Shown one piece after another: positions 48,401 through 60,400 of a stretch of DNA of 64,000 bases. The stretch's first letter is position 1. Each line of letters begins with the position of its first letter. This DNA comes from Merluccius polli (lineage: Eukaryota; Chordata; Actinopteri; Gadiformes; Merlucciidae), in contig JAOPHQ010003983.1 in assembly GCA_030340625.1 (NCBI GenBank), positions 137,001 through 201,000 of the forward strand, in the 5' to 3' direction. A program made the translations under genes and the position numbers. Under the pieces are notes generated by a model, which was given only the letters and a program-made list of their open reading frames with translations, did no database searches and was not told the origin of the DNA.

Positions 48401-51400
48401 CTTGGTGGAAATCCGGTATAGACCCAGCTCCCAATCCAACTTTGAGAATAGTTTAACGGCGATAATTGTTTTATCGCGCGATAAGAGTCTTGCGTTATCG
48501 CAGCGCGTTAACGCCGATAACGGCCCACCACTAATATTTATATGAATTTTGAATGTGTGATTGGAATGTCATATTTTATGAATTGTGAAAGTGTGATTGG
48601 AATGTCATTTTTTACTTTGTTCCCACACTGTCATGTACATTACATTTAACACACACACTACACCTATCAACATGCTTACACTACAAAGGGACCACAATGG
48701 AAATAAGCCCATGGGCTTTTTTGTGTCATCCTTTTGACCTGATGTACATTTGTACGCTTACCTTTGTACATGTGTCAATAAAGAATTTCAATCAATCAAT
48801 CAATCAATCAAACCACAGACACAAAATGTACACCGTACAATGGAAAGCTGTACTGTACTTCAATGAACATACTAAGTGTATGTACTCTGGTAAAAATATT
48901 ACATTTGACGGGGTGAATCACCGTCCAATTCTCTGAAAATATATCCAGAGATTAAATTAAGGTTAATTGTATCATTGTATTAATACAGAAACCTGTTACA
49001 CGTTAAGAAAGAGCATAATATTTACAATGGATCAGTTAATTTACAGAGTATTTAGCGAGGTGTTTGTTTGTTGACCTACACGTGTTTATGTTGTCACGTC
49101 CTCCCAGGTCTGAACCGGTGGGAGGACATCGAGAAGCTCAATTTCTTCCCCAAGCTGGAGGAGGTGCGGCTGCAGGGCATCCCCCTGCTGCAGACCTACA
49201 CCAACACAGAGAGACGCAGCCTCATGATCGCTCAGTGAGTGCCCCCTAGGGGCCGCATAAGATAATTACACTTTCAAACATGGTCAAAAAGAGCCGGTAC
49301 ACAGCTTGATCATGGTAAATTACTAGGGGCCCTTTTGAAAGGCTTGGGTGTCAATGGAGTTTCTATTTTATGTGCGCTGTATAACCAATTTTGATTTTCA
49401 AGCTTCAAAGGACGAAGCAGGAAGCGGTCATAATTTATGTTTTATCTTATTGTCGTCACCACCAATAGGGGAAGTTACATACAATAGAGACCCTACATCA
49501 TCTGAACAATGTTTCTGTGTTTTGAATACATCTTAACACACTACATCATCAAACATTTTTCCACATGCACACCATCATGCCACGTTGCGGGACTTCACTA
49601 ACCTGACTCCGCCAGATGAAATGATTCACGTTGGCTCAGCATTTCCATCTGGAATCGTTCCGTTGGAGAGCCTTTGGGAGGGGGCGAAAATACTGGTTGC
49701 TGATTGGATAAACCATCTGCCTATGTTGGTGATTGACGGGCCAAATCAACCAATCAGATCAACGAAGCGTATGACGTGATAACAGAGCGTCGAGGCAAGC
49801 TCATCAAATAAACAAGTCGGGAGAAGGGCAAAAGCATCTTTTCCTCCGAGAAAAGCCTCCAGTGCCGCTTTTTGCTCATCTTTTAGAGAACGAATAAACT
49901 CTGCTACAACTTGCTCGATAGCTGCGCACATCTCAGTCACATCCGCGGAAGCCGCCATGTTGTTTAGACTGAAGAGTCGCTCCTCATTGCGTCACACTTG
50001 AACCCGGCTCAAAACCAACGCTGATTGGATAATCATTTTCTGATCAGCTCCAAATTTTCTCCGTCGTGCAATACCAGACTGAACTGTGAGTGGAATACCA
50101 TGGAGCTCGCGAGATCAGGCTGGTCTCGCGAGGCTAGGACTTCACCTCAATATAGGGCAAACCAGCACACACCAAGGGCCTCATGTACAAAGGTTGCGTA
50201 CGCACAAAAACATGGTGTATGTCCTTTTCCACGCTCACGTTCAGATGTATGAAACGTGAAATGACAGTGGAAATGTGCGTTGCCCCATGCCAACTTCATG
50301 GCTGCCGTACGCACGTTTCTACAGCTATTGTTCCTTTGGCGACACTTAGAGGTGATGCTGGGAAACTGTTAATAATGTCAAAAACAATTAGTCATCAGAG
50401 TGATGTGCACGTCAGAGACACACTTATGAATAATTAACACACTCACCGTGTTTGAAATGATATGGGTGGATATAAAAGCATGCGCAATGTGATGAAGAAA
50501 ATGGTATTACCGATGGCAGCGTTAGCGTTGTTAGAGGACCTTGAAAATGGTGCAATCCGACGTGAGCGAGTATTTAGGAAATGCGAGGATTTACTTGCAA
50601 ACGATGACAATTGGCTCATAAGCCGATTTCGAATGTGCGACAAAGTATGCAGGAGTTATTTATGGAAGCAAATCTGTACCATAATTCAAATTAAAGTGGA
50701 TTAACAGAAATGCTTTTTCATTTTCAGAATATAGCTGCATTTTTTGACACATAAATAAAATGAATAATAAATCATCCAAACTGCATTTTCATTTTCTTCT
50801 TCAATATTGCTCATGTTGTAACTTAATTAAAATGAAAAAGAAAAGGACATTTAAGATTTAATTTTCAAAAGATGCCCCGGCAAATAGTTACCAAAATTCA
50901 ATTTGAAATGTCAAATTTGAAAATTAAAATGCATTAGCAGAAAGGCATTTTCATTTCAAGGTCATTGCTGCATTATTTGACTCATAAATAAAATGAATAA
51001 TAGATCATCCAAACTGCATTTTCATTTTCTTCTTCAAGACTGCTCATTTTATGACACAACTAAAAAGAAAACAAAGAGGACATTGCTTTTTCGTTTTCAT
51101 GCCCGCCCCCCGGCAAAAAAGAGTCCATAATTCAATTTGAATTCGCAATCCCAAGCGGCGCAGGAGAGTGACGTCAGTAGCCTCTATTCTTCTTCAGAGT
51201 CTGACCGCGATACGCATCTAATACGTTAGGGGGTGGTGTGCATATTTGACGCTGGGGCAAGAGGAGAGTGTGAAGTAGAGTGTGCTGGTACAGCCAGGCC
51301 GCTCAGGCTGTGTGACGAGCAGTAAGCACAACAGTTCGTTCACCGGATCGTTCATACAGATCGGCCTCTCGTTCATTTGTCACGTGACAGGCAGCTCAGG

Positions 51401-54400
51401 CTGAAGAGAGCAGTAAGCCAAACAGTTCGTTCACTGGATCGTTCATACGGATCGGTCTCTCGTTCATTTATCACGTGACAGCTACCCAGTCACTGTCGTG
51501 TCGTGCTGTCAAACAACAATGGCAGGGAGGATACAGGACACAAGTCACTTTATTGTGATGTGTATTTGCTTTCCTAGGTTTTCACATGGTTTGAATTGCT
51601 TGTGGCATTTTGTGTAAAATTTGTCAGCTGAAGTAAACCATGTTGCCTTCATTGTTAAGTGTTTGAGAACCATGGTCTTTTTTACAAAGCTCACAAGAGG
51701 GCTACAGCGCCACCTGCTGTAAAAATGAACAAAATGACTAAAAAAAAAGATTTGTTAAATTTAGAGTAAAAGATCAGAGTCAGTAAAAAGAGTCGAACTT
51801 CCCAACACTAGTGTACAGGTGAGCCCATAGGTATATTATGTCTATGGGTGAGCCCAACCAACCCGGAAAGAGAAGAACGGCCACTGACGTCACTCTCCTG
51901 CGCCGCTTCAGGATTGCAAATTCAAATTGAATTATGGACTCTTTTTTGCGGGGGGCGGGCATGAAAACGAAAAAGCAATGTCCTCTTTGTTTTCTTTTTA
52001 GTTGTGTCATAAAATGAGCAGTCTTGAAGAAGAAAATGAAAATGCAGTTTGGATGATCTATTATTCATTTTATTTATGAGTCAAATAATGCAGCAATGAC
52101 CTTGAAATGAAAATGCCTTTCTGTTAATGCATTTTAATTTTCAAATTTGACATTTCAAATTGAATTTTGGTAACTATTTGCCGGGGCATCTTTTGAAAAT
52201 TAAATCTTAAATGTCCTTTTCTTTTTCATTTTAATTAAGTTACAAAATGAGCAATATTGAAGAAGAAAATGAAAATGCAGTTTGGATGATTTATTATTCA
52301 TTTTATTTGTGTCAAAATGCAGCTATATTCTGAAAATGAAAAAGCATTTCTGTTAATCCACTTTAATTTGAATTATGGTACAGATTTGCTTCCATAGTTA
52401 TTAGCGTTTTTGCAAATGTATTAGCAAATTTGCTCAAAAACAGCGCCACCAAGTGTGCTGCATGAAAGTGACGTATAGAATATATTATATATAAACCCTC
52501 CGCTTCACCTCCACCTTCAGATCCGACCACTTCTTTTTCACCCGTGTGTGTGTGCGCTGCTCGGACCCCACGGCATTTACAGCCTCACACACACGCTCCC
52601 ACTCATTTCCTTTCTCTTCATATTGATCCCTGCTCAGGGACGGACTGGCCATCGGGCATACCGGGCAAATTCCCGGTGGGCCGATGCGCATTTGGGCCGG
52701 TCCAGGTCTTATGTGGGCCGCCCCCCCCCCCGTCAACAATCGCGCAGCAGCACCCCCCCGGTCAACAATCGCGCAACCCCAGGGCCGGTCCAGGACAAAA
52801 TTGCCCGGGCCTTTTGTTCCCAGTCCGCCCCTGTCCCTGCTGACAGGGTACCAAAGAGAATCTCCCTCCGCGGCTCCACGTCATTCACCACAATCTCCAA
52901 CTCCGACTCTGTGACATTTCTTTTCTTTCCTTTGTTCATTCTTGTGTTATACCCATAGAGTGAAAGCTGACTCAAGGGTTGGCATATTTTAGAAAAGATG
53001 TTATTCTGAAAGAATAAATTAAACAAAAAGACAAGTGAGTCAGCTGGTCTTCAGTGGCTTTACTGGTCCTGGTTAACTGCCGACTGAAGAACGCAGCGCA
53101 GCCCACACTTTATATAGCCGCGGGTGGTCTTGTGCCTTTAATAATAATAATAATAATAATAATAATGATAATAATGATGGGCCAATTGCTCTGTCAGTTA
53201 GCATTGCGTTAGCTGTGCTGCGGTTTAAAACCGTACTCCTTAAAACGGAGGTTTTGGAGTTTAACACGCAGCTGCGCACGAAGTTAAACCTGATTGCTGT
53301 GTACTGACCGACACAGGTTCAGCTGATTCCTAGTTAAACTCGGGTTAAACCGGAAGTACTCTGATTTCTCGTTATACTCCAGCAGACGCAGTCTTAACTT
53401 AATGTTGGATGCATGTTGTGCTATAATTACCAACAAAAACTTAATGGGAATGTAAAGTGAACTTTAATATAGGCCTAATAAAACGCAAATAATTTTGAAA
53501 TATATTATGAAATAGTCTAGGCTACTTTTTGTGGAAATCTGAGTCTGGAATCTGAATCTGCCCTCACCTACGTCAATCAATCAATCAATCAATTACTTGT
53601 CATTGTTTTCTCTTGGTGTGCATGCAAACGTGATTAATTAATTAATTGAAGACAAATTAATATGTGAGTAATTAGGGTAATTCCACGCCTATAAATTCTC
53701 GGAGAAGGAGAGGGTAGTTAGGATGAACATGTCTCGGATAGAGAACTATAACGAGGAGCAGTAGTTATATTTATTGTATTACTGCATTCAAGGTGTTGTG
53801 GACACGGTGGAAGATGCTAGGAAAGACACCACCACCACCACCACCACGCTCCGAAGAAAGTCTGTTTGGGATGATCTCTCAAACACATGTAACAGTAGAT
53901 CTTCCAGCAGAAGACCGAGCAGGGGCACATTTAAAGAATTTATGGAAGCGCTTGAAAGTTGAAGCGCGTAATGCTATTGCTGAGCGGACGCACGACCGAG
54001 ACCTGAGCCCCGTGAGCCGTGAAATATCACTGCTCATTCCAAATCGACTATGTCCAATATTGTTATTGTACTGAAGGCCTATCTGGCGTAATAAGTGTAA
54101 ATGTATCATACATTATTATTAATACCACTAATAATAATTAATAAAACTAATTCTGTGTGTGTCGGTTATAATGGAGCCTTGTTTCATCCTGCAAACTGGT
54201 TTAGTCTCCTCTAAAACCATGTCCGTTTCGAGACTAGACTAACACGCACAAAATACGCCTCTAGTGTCTGATGTGAATTTCTCTGAAGACACAGCAATTG
54301 AGATCAAGGTAAACCGCAGCTGCAGGTTAAACCACAGGTACATACGACACAGCAATGGAGCTTAAGACGTCACGTGACTTCTTGCGTCACCGATGAGTTT

Positions 54401-54455
54401 AAAACCGTGTTAAACTCTAAAAAGTGGCTAAGCTAGCGACAGAGCAATTGCCCCG

Positions 54456-54491
<36 letters not shown>

Positions 54492-57400
54492 CTTAAAATT
54501 TAATGGGGGGTGTCTGTAAAAATGCAAAATAAAGTGCATATATATAAAATAACACATTTAAGTAAGTGGCAATAATATATAAATATCCTCTGTGCCACAC
54601 TTGCTTGTTTTATGTGATCGGATAAAGAGGTGAATCTCAGGTCCAGGGCCTATTTACATTGATTTGCATATTTAAATGGGGGCGTGGACAGGGAGGAGTT
54701 TGCCACATCTGCATGTGCGCTCAATTCCACGTTGATCGGGATGTACAAAAGAAACGTGCTTGGATCCATGCGTACGCACACTTTGATACATCTGAATTTA
54801 TTTGTGCGTACGACAGTTTCTGGGTTTTGGCGTACGCCAAGTTTCAGTAGGAAATCCACGCAAGTCTTTGTACATGAGGCCCCAAGTCTTGTCCTATGCT
54901 GACCCAGGAGTCAGATAGGCCAGATATTGCTTTTTGGGCTTTTTTATGGGTAACAATTTATCTCTGCTCTCTGAGTATTATTATCCTTGCCATTCTGCCA
55001 ACTCAAAACTAATGTGTTTCTACTTCACAGTGACTGTACATTGACCTTTTATAGGTCTACAGTTTCTGTCTCTGTTATCATACTGATAACGTCACATCAT
55101 GCATTGATTTCTTGTCACCTCTGAAAAGGAATACCAACAATGTCAACATTATTCACACAAACTTAATCAATCAATGAATCAATCATGCATTCTTTCATTC
55201 ACTCTCAACAGGCTTCCCTCAATCTCCTCTCTGAATGGCAGTGTGGTGAGTGCCGGTGAGAGAGAAGATGCAGAGCGCTTCTTCATTCGTTATCACCTTG
55301 GTTACCCCGAGGAGGAGCTCCCTTACAGGTACACGGCATGCACGTGCCTGTAGCAGCCCCAGCCCAAGGTCAACTGTCAAACTTCACAAAATGCTTCAAT
55401 AACTAGTGTCTGCTGCTGACGGCAGGAACTAGCGGTCTCACTTGTACTCTGGCCCCAGTCTCACTGTGAGGGAGAGCAGAATAGACATGAGTATTTACAG
55501 CTGCTTCCTCATTATGCTCACCATTCATAGCTGCGTCATTCTCCACGATTGAGCTGTCCTGCCCCTTTGTTTGCATCCGATGCCTTGGCATGCCCCCTTC
55601 ACTCCACAAATAACTTATTTATCATCTTTAACAAGAACTTTCATAATTAACATTTCACTTTCCCTCGTCTTTTCTTTGTTTTCCGATGCGCAAAGGATTT
55701 TGGGCAGTTTAATTAAATTAAATGATCACAGACAACAAACAAAATGAGGAATTAAACTCATAAAAATATAGTGCATAATATAGGGCTAATGTTACAATTG
55801 TACGGTAATCCCTTACCAATGCAATGTGGGGTGCAATCCCACATTGCAATCCCATTCAATGTGCATGCTCGTGGACTGCAGAAGATTTCCTTTCTGTGTT
55901 CAGTTAATTGAGTCATTATTTAAACTGAACTAATTCGGCCATGCATACATTAATGTCTATTAAGAGCGCATCAAATAAGGTTATTAGAATACCCAACAAA
56001 ATTAATGGTTATTAAAGGAGGCTGTGTAAGAATCAGTGTTTTTCCATGGCAGAATTGGTCCTTTCTATATAAAATATAACAAAATGATAAGGCTGCGGCC
56101 CATCGGCTTTTCCACCTCATTGGTCTCAGGGCTCGATGCTCTCAACATTGCGATTATATTTGCCGTTCACTGTACCTCCAGCGCAAAACACAAAACTAGT
56201 CTAGCTGTAATTCTAAGTCTTCAAAATCAATTTGCTTTTCCCTGAGATGGCTGCCCACTGTTCTTCTACATTTCATCTCTGTGTGATGAAGGTGAAGTGT
56301 GTGTGTGTGTTTGTGTGTGTATTAGGTGTATACTGAATTGATACTCTCTTCACCCCCAGATACCACTGCCTAGTGACAAAGTATGGGAAATTGGAGCCGC
56401 TGGCGGAGATTGACCTCCGGCCCCGATGCCGTGCCCAGGTGGAAGTGCACTGCGAGGACAAGGTTGTCCAGGTCAGTCGTCATTGAGATGCACATGGGGC
56501 TGAGTTTTCATCCAAACTGAAGTAGTAGTAGTGTTGCGTTGTGTGTACATGTCTATTAGAATGTTTAGTCCAAATAATAAATACCATTAGTTACCCACAT
56601 TGGGCCTCATTCAAGATCAGTTGCGTATTTTTCTCTTCACTTGATCTTACTTTTGTGCGTATGTACTAGGGGTGTAAACATGTACTTGAGTAAACGAGAA
56701 CTCATCCGTGCAAATCATAAAAGATTTTTAAAATATTGTAATCGAAAATCATTTTGTAGTCATTTTTCATTTTCCATAACATTAAAATTAGAAGTGTATC
56801 CTGCTAGCCTCACAACAGTAAAAAGCAGGTCAAAAAATGCGTAACCAGACGAGCAGGGTGAATCGTACATGGACTGTATATTTGTATGTAGATAAAAAAA
56901 ATGTAAAAGCGCCTACAAAACGAGTACTTGCTGGGATTTGGTCCGCGATTATAATGTTTTGCTATTTCTTGCATCCCTAGTATGTACAACTTTTACGAGT
57001 GTGCCAAGTCAGATTCAGCAAATGCTCGTAAGTACAGAAAATTGTTCTTAATGATGCATAAACATGCTGAATTCCACCTGTTCGTAAACTAGTGCGTGCG
57101 TTCATGAGAATCTGAATTAGCATAATTTACACCCTAAAAATTCTATTTAAGGAGGCGTTATGCCCAATTTCTGCAGAAGGACCATTCATAAAAATGGCAC
57201 TCAAGAAAAAAAACTAGTAAGGTGCGGAGCTTGACGTCCTCCTTTCGGAAATCGATAAAGAAAACACAGAATATTACGCAGTGTCAGTAGTGGCATTAGA
57301 ACACCTGCTAAGGTAAAGGAGTGAACAAAAAATGCTGTCAATGCTGTATCCGCTGTTGCACAGTGTCTGAAATAAAATATTTGCATTTTAAAATATATTT

Positions 57401-60400
57401 ACAAAAGATGGCTTCGCAAGGCAAAGCGATCTATGTGTCCATGTAGTTTGAGGTGTTGATATTGCTACTGCAAACCAAAAATATGAATCATGTCATGTCA
57501 TGTTTAATAGAGAAGTTGTTCTGAAGAGTATAGACTATGTTTGGGCAAACACACAGAGCAGGGCCCCAAAGGACAGTGGTTTAGTTTAGTGTGTTTAGTC
57601 TGTATCCATAGATCCATAGATCAAGCCACACACATGCACACGTGGAAACGTATGTACCTCAGATTTCCGACTGATGCCCACTCAGTGATTACCAATCCTA
57701 TTAATCAGTTGTTCTATATTAATATATTCTATATTATCAGTTGTATATTACGCTTATTCCTATCAATACCATTTTGATTATGATTGTTGTATAATGGATA
57801 TAACATAATATTAATCCAACTGTGAAATCTGACTGAGAAACAATATAATATTAACGTCATCATTATACATAGAACAAGTTTTTTTTAACATAATCGTTAG
57901 ACAAAGCATGGAATAGGAATCGTTTGGCCAAACAATGTTGTTTTTTTTGCTTTGGCCAACCGTACGTGACTCGTACGACAAGTCTAGGACCTCGTAGATT
58001 TTGTACATACCTAAAGGCCCTGTCACACGTCAGGCTGTCGGTGGGTATCTGTGGCCCTCATTTTTGCGGTGTGTGCCACACACGAGCACTAGTCGCGGAT
58101 TTTCTGGCCGATTTAGCATGTTGAATTGGCAACGGAGGCCATCGGTGAGAGAAATCACTCTGATTGGCTGTTCAGTTTAAGTGAACAAGAGTGCACAAGA
58201 AGAGAAATGCTATCTGTTATATGTATTGATCATTAATCTCGATGGCAGTCGGTGCTGCAAGCCAATGTGTACTTGCACTGCGGTAGGCTACGTGAATATA
58301 AGTTCTGTTTGAAGATGGTATGCAGTTGTATAGCAACAGTTTCGTTTTAGATGTTAGACCAAAAGATTGATAGCCTACTTTTAGTTATTGAACAGGGAAA
58401 CAACCTCTGTGTCTCCAAAACATGGATGTATTAAACAATGCTCCAAATGCACACAGAGACAAACCAACTTATCATGATCCCCCTCACTTGGATTAAAAAG
58501 TGGAACTCCATTATCATTGAATCCTCTGAATACATAGGATATTTTGGTGAAAGGACAGACCATTAGCTCATCTTCACTAGGCTATATGAGGTTGAGGGCT
58601 GAATCTATCTGTCTTTTTCACAAGTGCGATTCTTATTAGAAAATGCTGCATATTCGCGTTGTAACTGATGTAAATAGTAGATGCCATTATTTTTATTTTA
58701 TTTTTATCTTTTTCGCATCATTTATTCGCTACGCATCTGGGGCCGTATTCACAAAGGATCTTAGCGCTAAAAGTAGCTCCTAACTGGCGAATTTAGGAGA
58801 AACTCCTAAAAATAATGGGCGTGTCAGTCTTAAATTTAGGACTCCTAATTTTTTTCACTAAGAGCAATTCACAAAGTATTTTAGGTCTGAAAGTAGCACC
58901 TAAGTCTAGGAGAGCTTAAAAGTCCTCGAGAGGACTCCTAACTCAGTAAGACCTATTCACAAAGAATCGGAAAATGGCTGCGAGACGAAATGTTTTGGAG
59001 ACAATGGAAGACTGTGAATTGATCAAGAGATATAGGCTAAATCGTGAGGGTATAAAACTTGTTGTGGAATTAGTGCGGGATGCAATAACATCCCCGACTA
59101 ACAGGAATAACCCGATTAGTCCGGAAATAAAATGTTTGGCAACACTACGATATTTAGCAACTGGGAAAATGCAACTTTGCAATGCCGACGATTTAGGAAT
59201 ATCGCAACCATCAGTCAGCCGTAAACCAAACCATCAACGCCCTCTGTAGACCACATATCAATTCAATTCAATTCAAACTTTATTAAGGACACATCTGTGA
59301 AAGGTCCATAACACCAACACAACACAATACAATAATAATTAAATAATAAAAATAGAATAAAAAATACATACACATATACAGTATATATACATGTACATAC
59401 ATATATGTAAATACACATATACACACACACACACAAACACACACACACGATTCCACAATGATCCTATATTTACATACAGGCTAGAAGAGCTGACAGAGCT
59501 CAGTTCAAAGTTGGTTAAGGCTGAAATAATACCATTAATATCATCCAACAGTTTATCCGGTTTCCTTTGGACAATCAACAACTACACAGGATCAAAGCCA
59601 ACTTCATATCATGCAGGTATGCCGGTGTGGTCGGCGCTATTGACGGGACGCACATAATAATAATTGCGCCATCAAAAGATGAGGACGTGTTCGTCAATAG
59701 AAAGAAAGTACATTCCATCAACACGCAGATTGCTTTTGATGCAACTTTTAACATTATTGATGTTGTTGCAAAGTGGCCCATGATCCGCGTATTTTAATGG
59801 GGAGCGGTCTGAGGCGTGACGTGGCTCTTGACACCCTCTCAGTCCACAACCGGGAGCACAGTTAAAGTATAACATGCAGTGGCGTTTCTACATGTAAAAA
59901 ACCGGTGGGGCTAGGCACTTTTTTTTTTTTTTAAATGACGTACCAGTGTCCGTGACGCCACCCGTTTGTTTTCACAGTCGTGGCAATCTTTGTGGAGGTT
60001 GACTCCGCCTGTTCCCGGCTATCCTGCACAACACAGGACTGTATGTAAAATCTAGTTCAACATCTGACCTGTGGAAGGCAGTAATACGCTAAACGGCTCT
60101 AAACCTATCAGTAAACCAAGCCAATGTGGAGGGGGTATTAGAATATATTCAAACAAATTACGGGGCATTTTAAATTTGTTTGAAATTCATTTTTTGAAAA
60201 CGTTACAGCCCTAATATATTACAAATAAAATTGGTAATTTTCATAAAAAAGCAAAAGTATTTCAAAATAGAGATTGAGCTTTCTTCATTGGTCTAACTTA
60301 CGTGTCAGTGTCCCACCATGCTGTTTGTAGCCCTGGCTTGGTGTGTCCCATTCTCTATTCAGCCCTCAGCTCCACCACAAGGAACTGTGGAAAGATAACC

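Larger units (their letters stand above)
39640..48811 (+). mobile_element. CR1/Rex1-group LINE, heavily interrupted
   Basis: On the + strand: ORF1 with a 2A-like motif (39807-40211), endonuclease (40524 onward), reverse transcriptase (about 47066-48310), and a 3' end with GTGTCAATAAAGAATTTC and AATC repeats at 48787-48811. It is split by an R2/Hero-like LINE (about 41350-44940) and a Harbinger-type element (45379-47022). The left boundary is approximate. Clade assignment is from motif style only. Confidence 0.75.
50176..54882. mobile_element. PIF/Harbinger element with two genes, multiply interrupted, TSD CAA
   Basis: Perfect inverted ends GGGCCTCATGTACAAAG and complement, flanked by CAA at 50173-50175 and 54883-54885. 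It holds the N-terminus of a transposase on the + strand and a Myb/SANT-like protein on the - strand, the two-gene layout of autonomous Harbinger elements. It is interrupted by a foldback element (50661-52396), a 199-bp hAT MITE (52635-52833) and a 1.28-kb GGGCAATTGC element (53179-54454). It lies in the tbcel intron before exon 55212. Confidence 0.85.
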
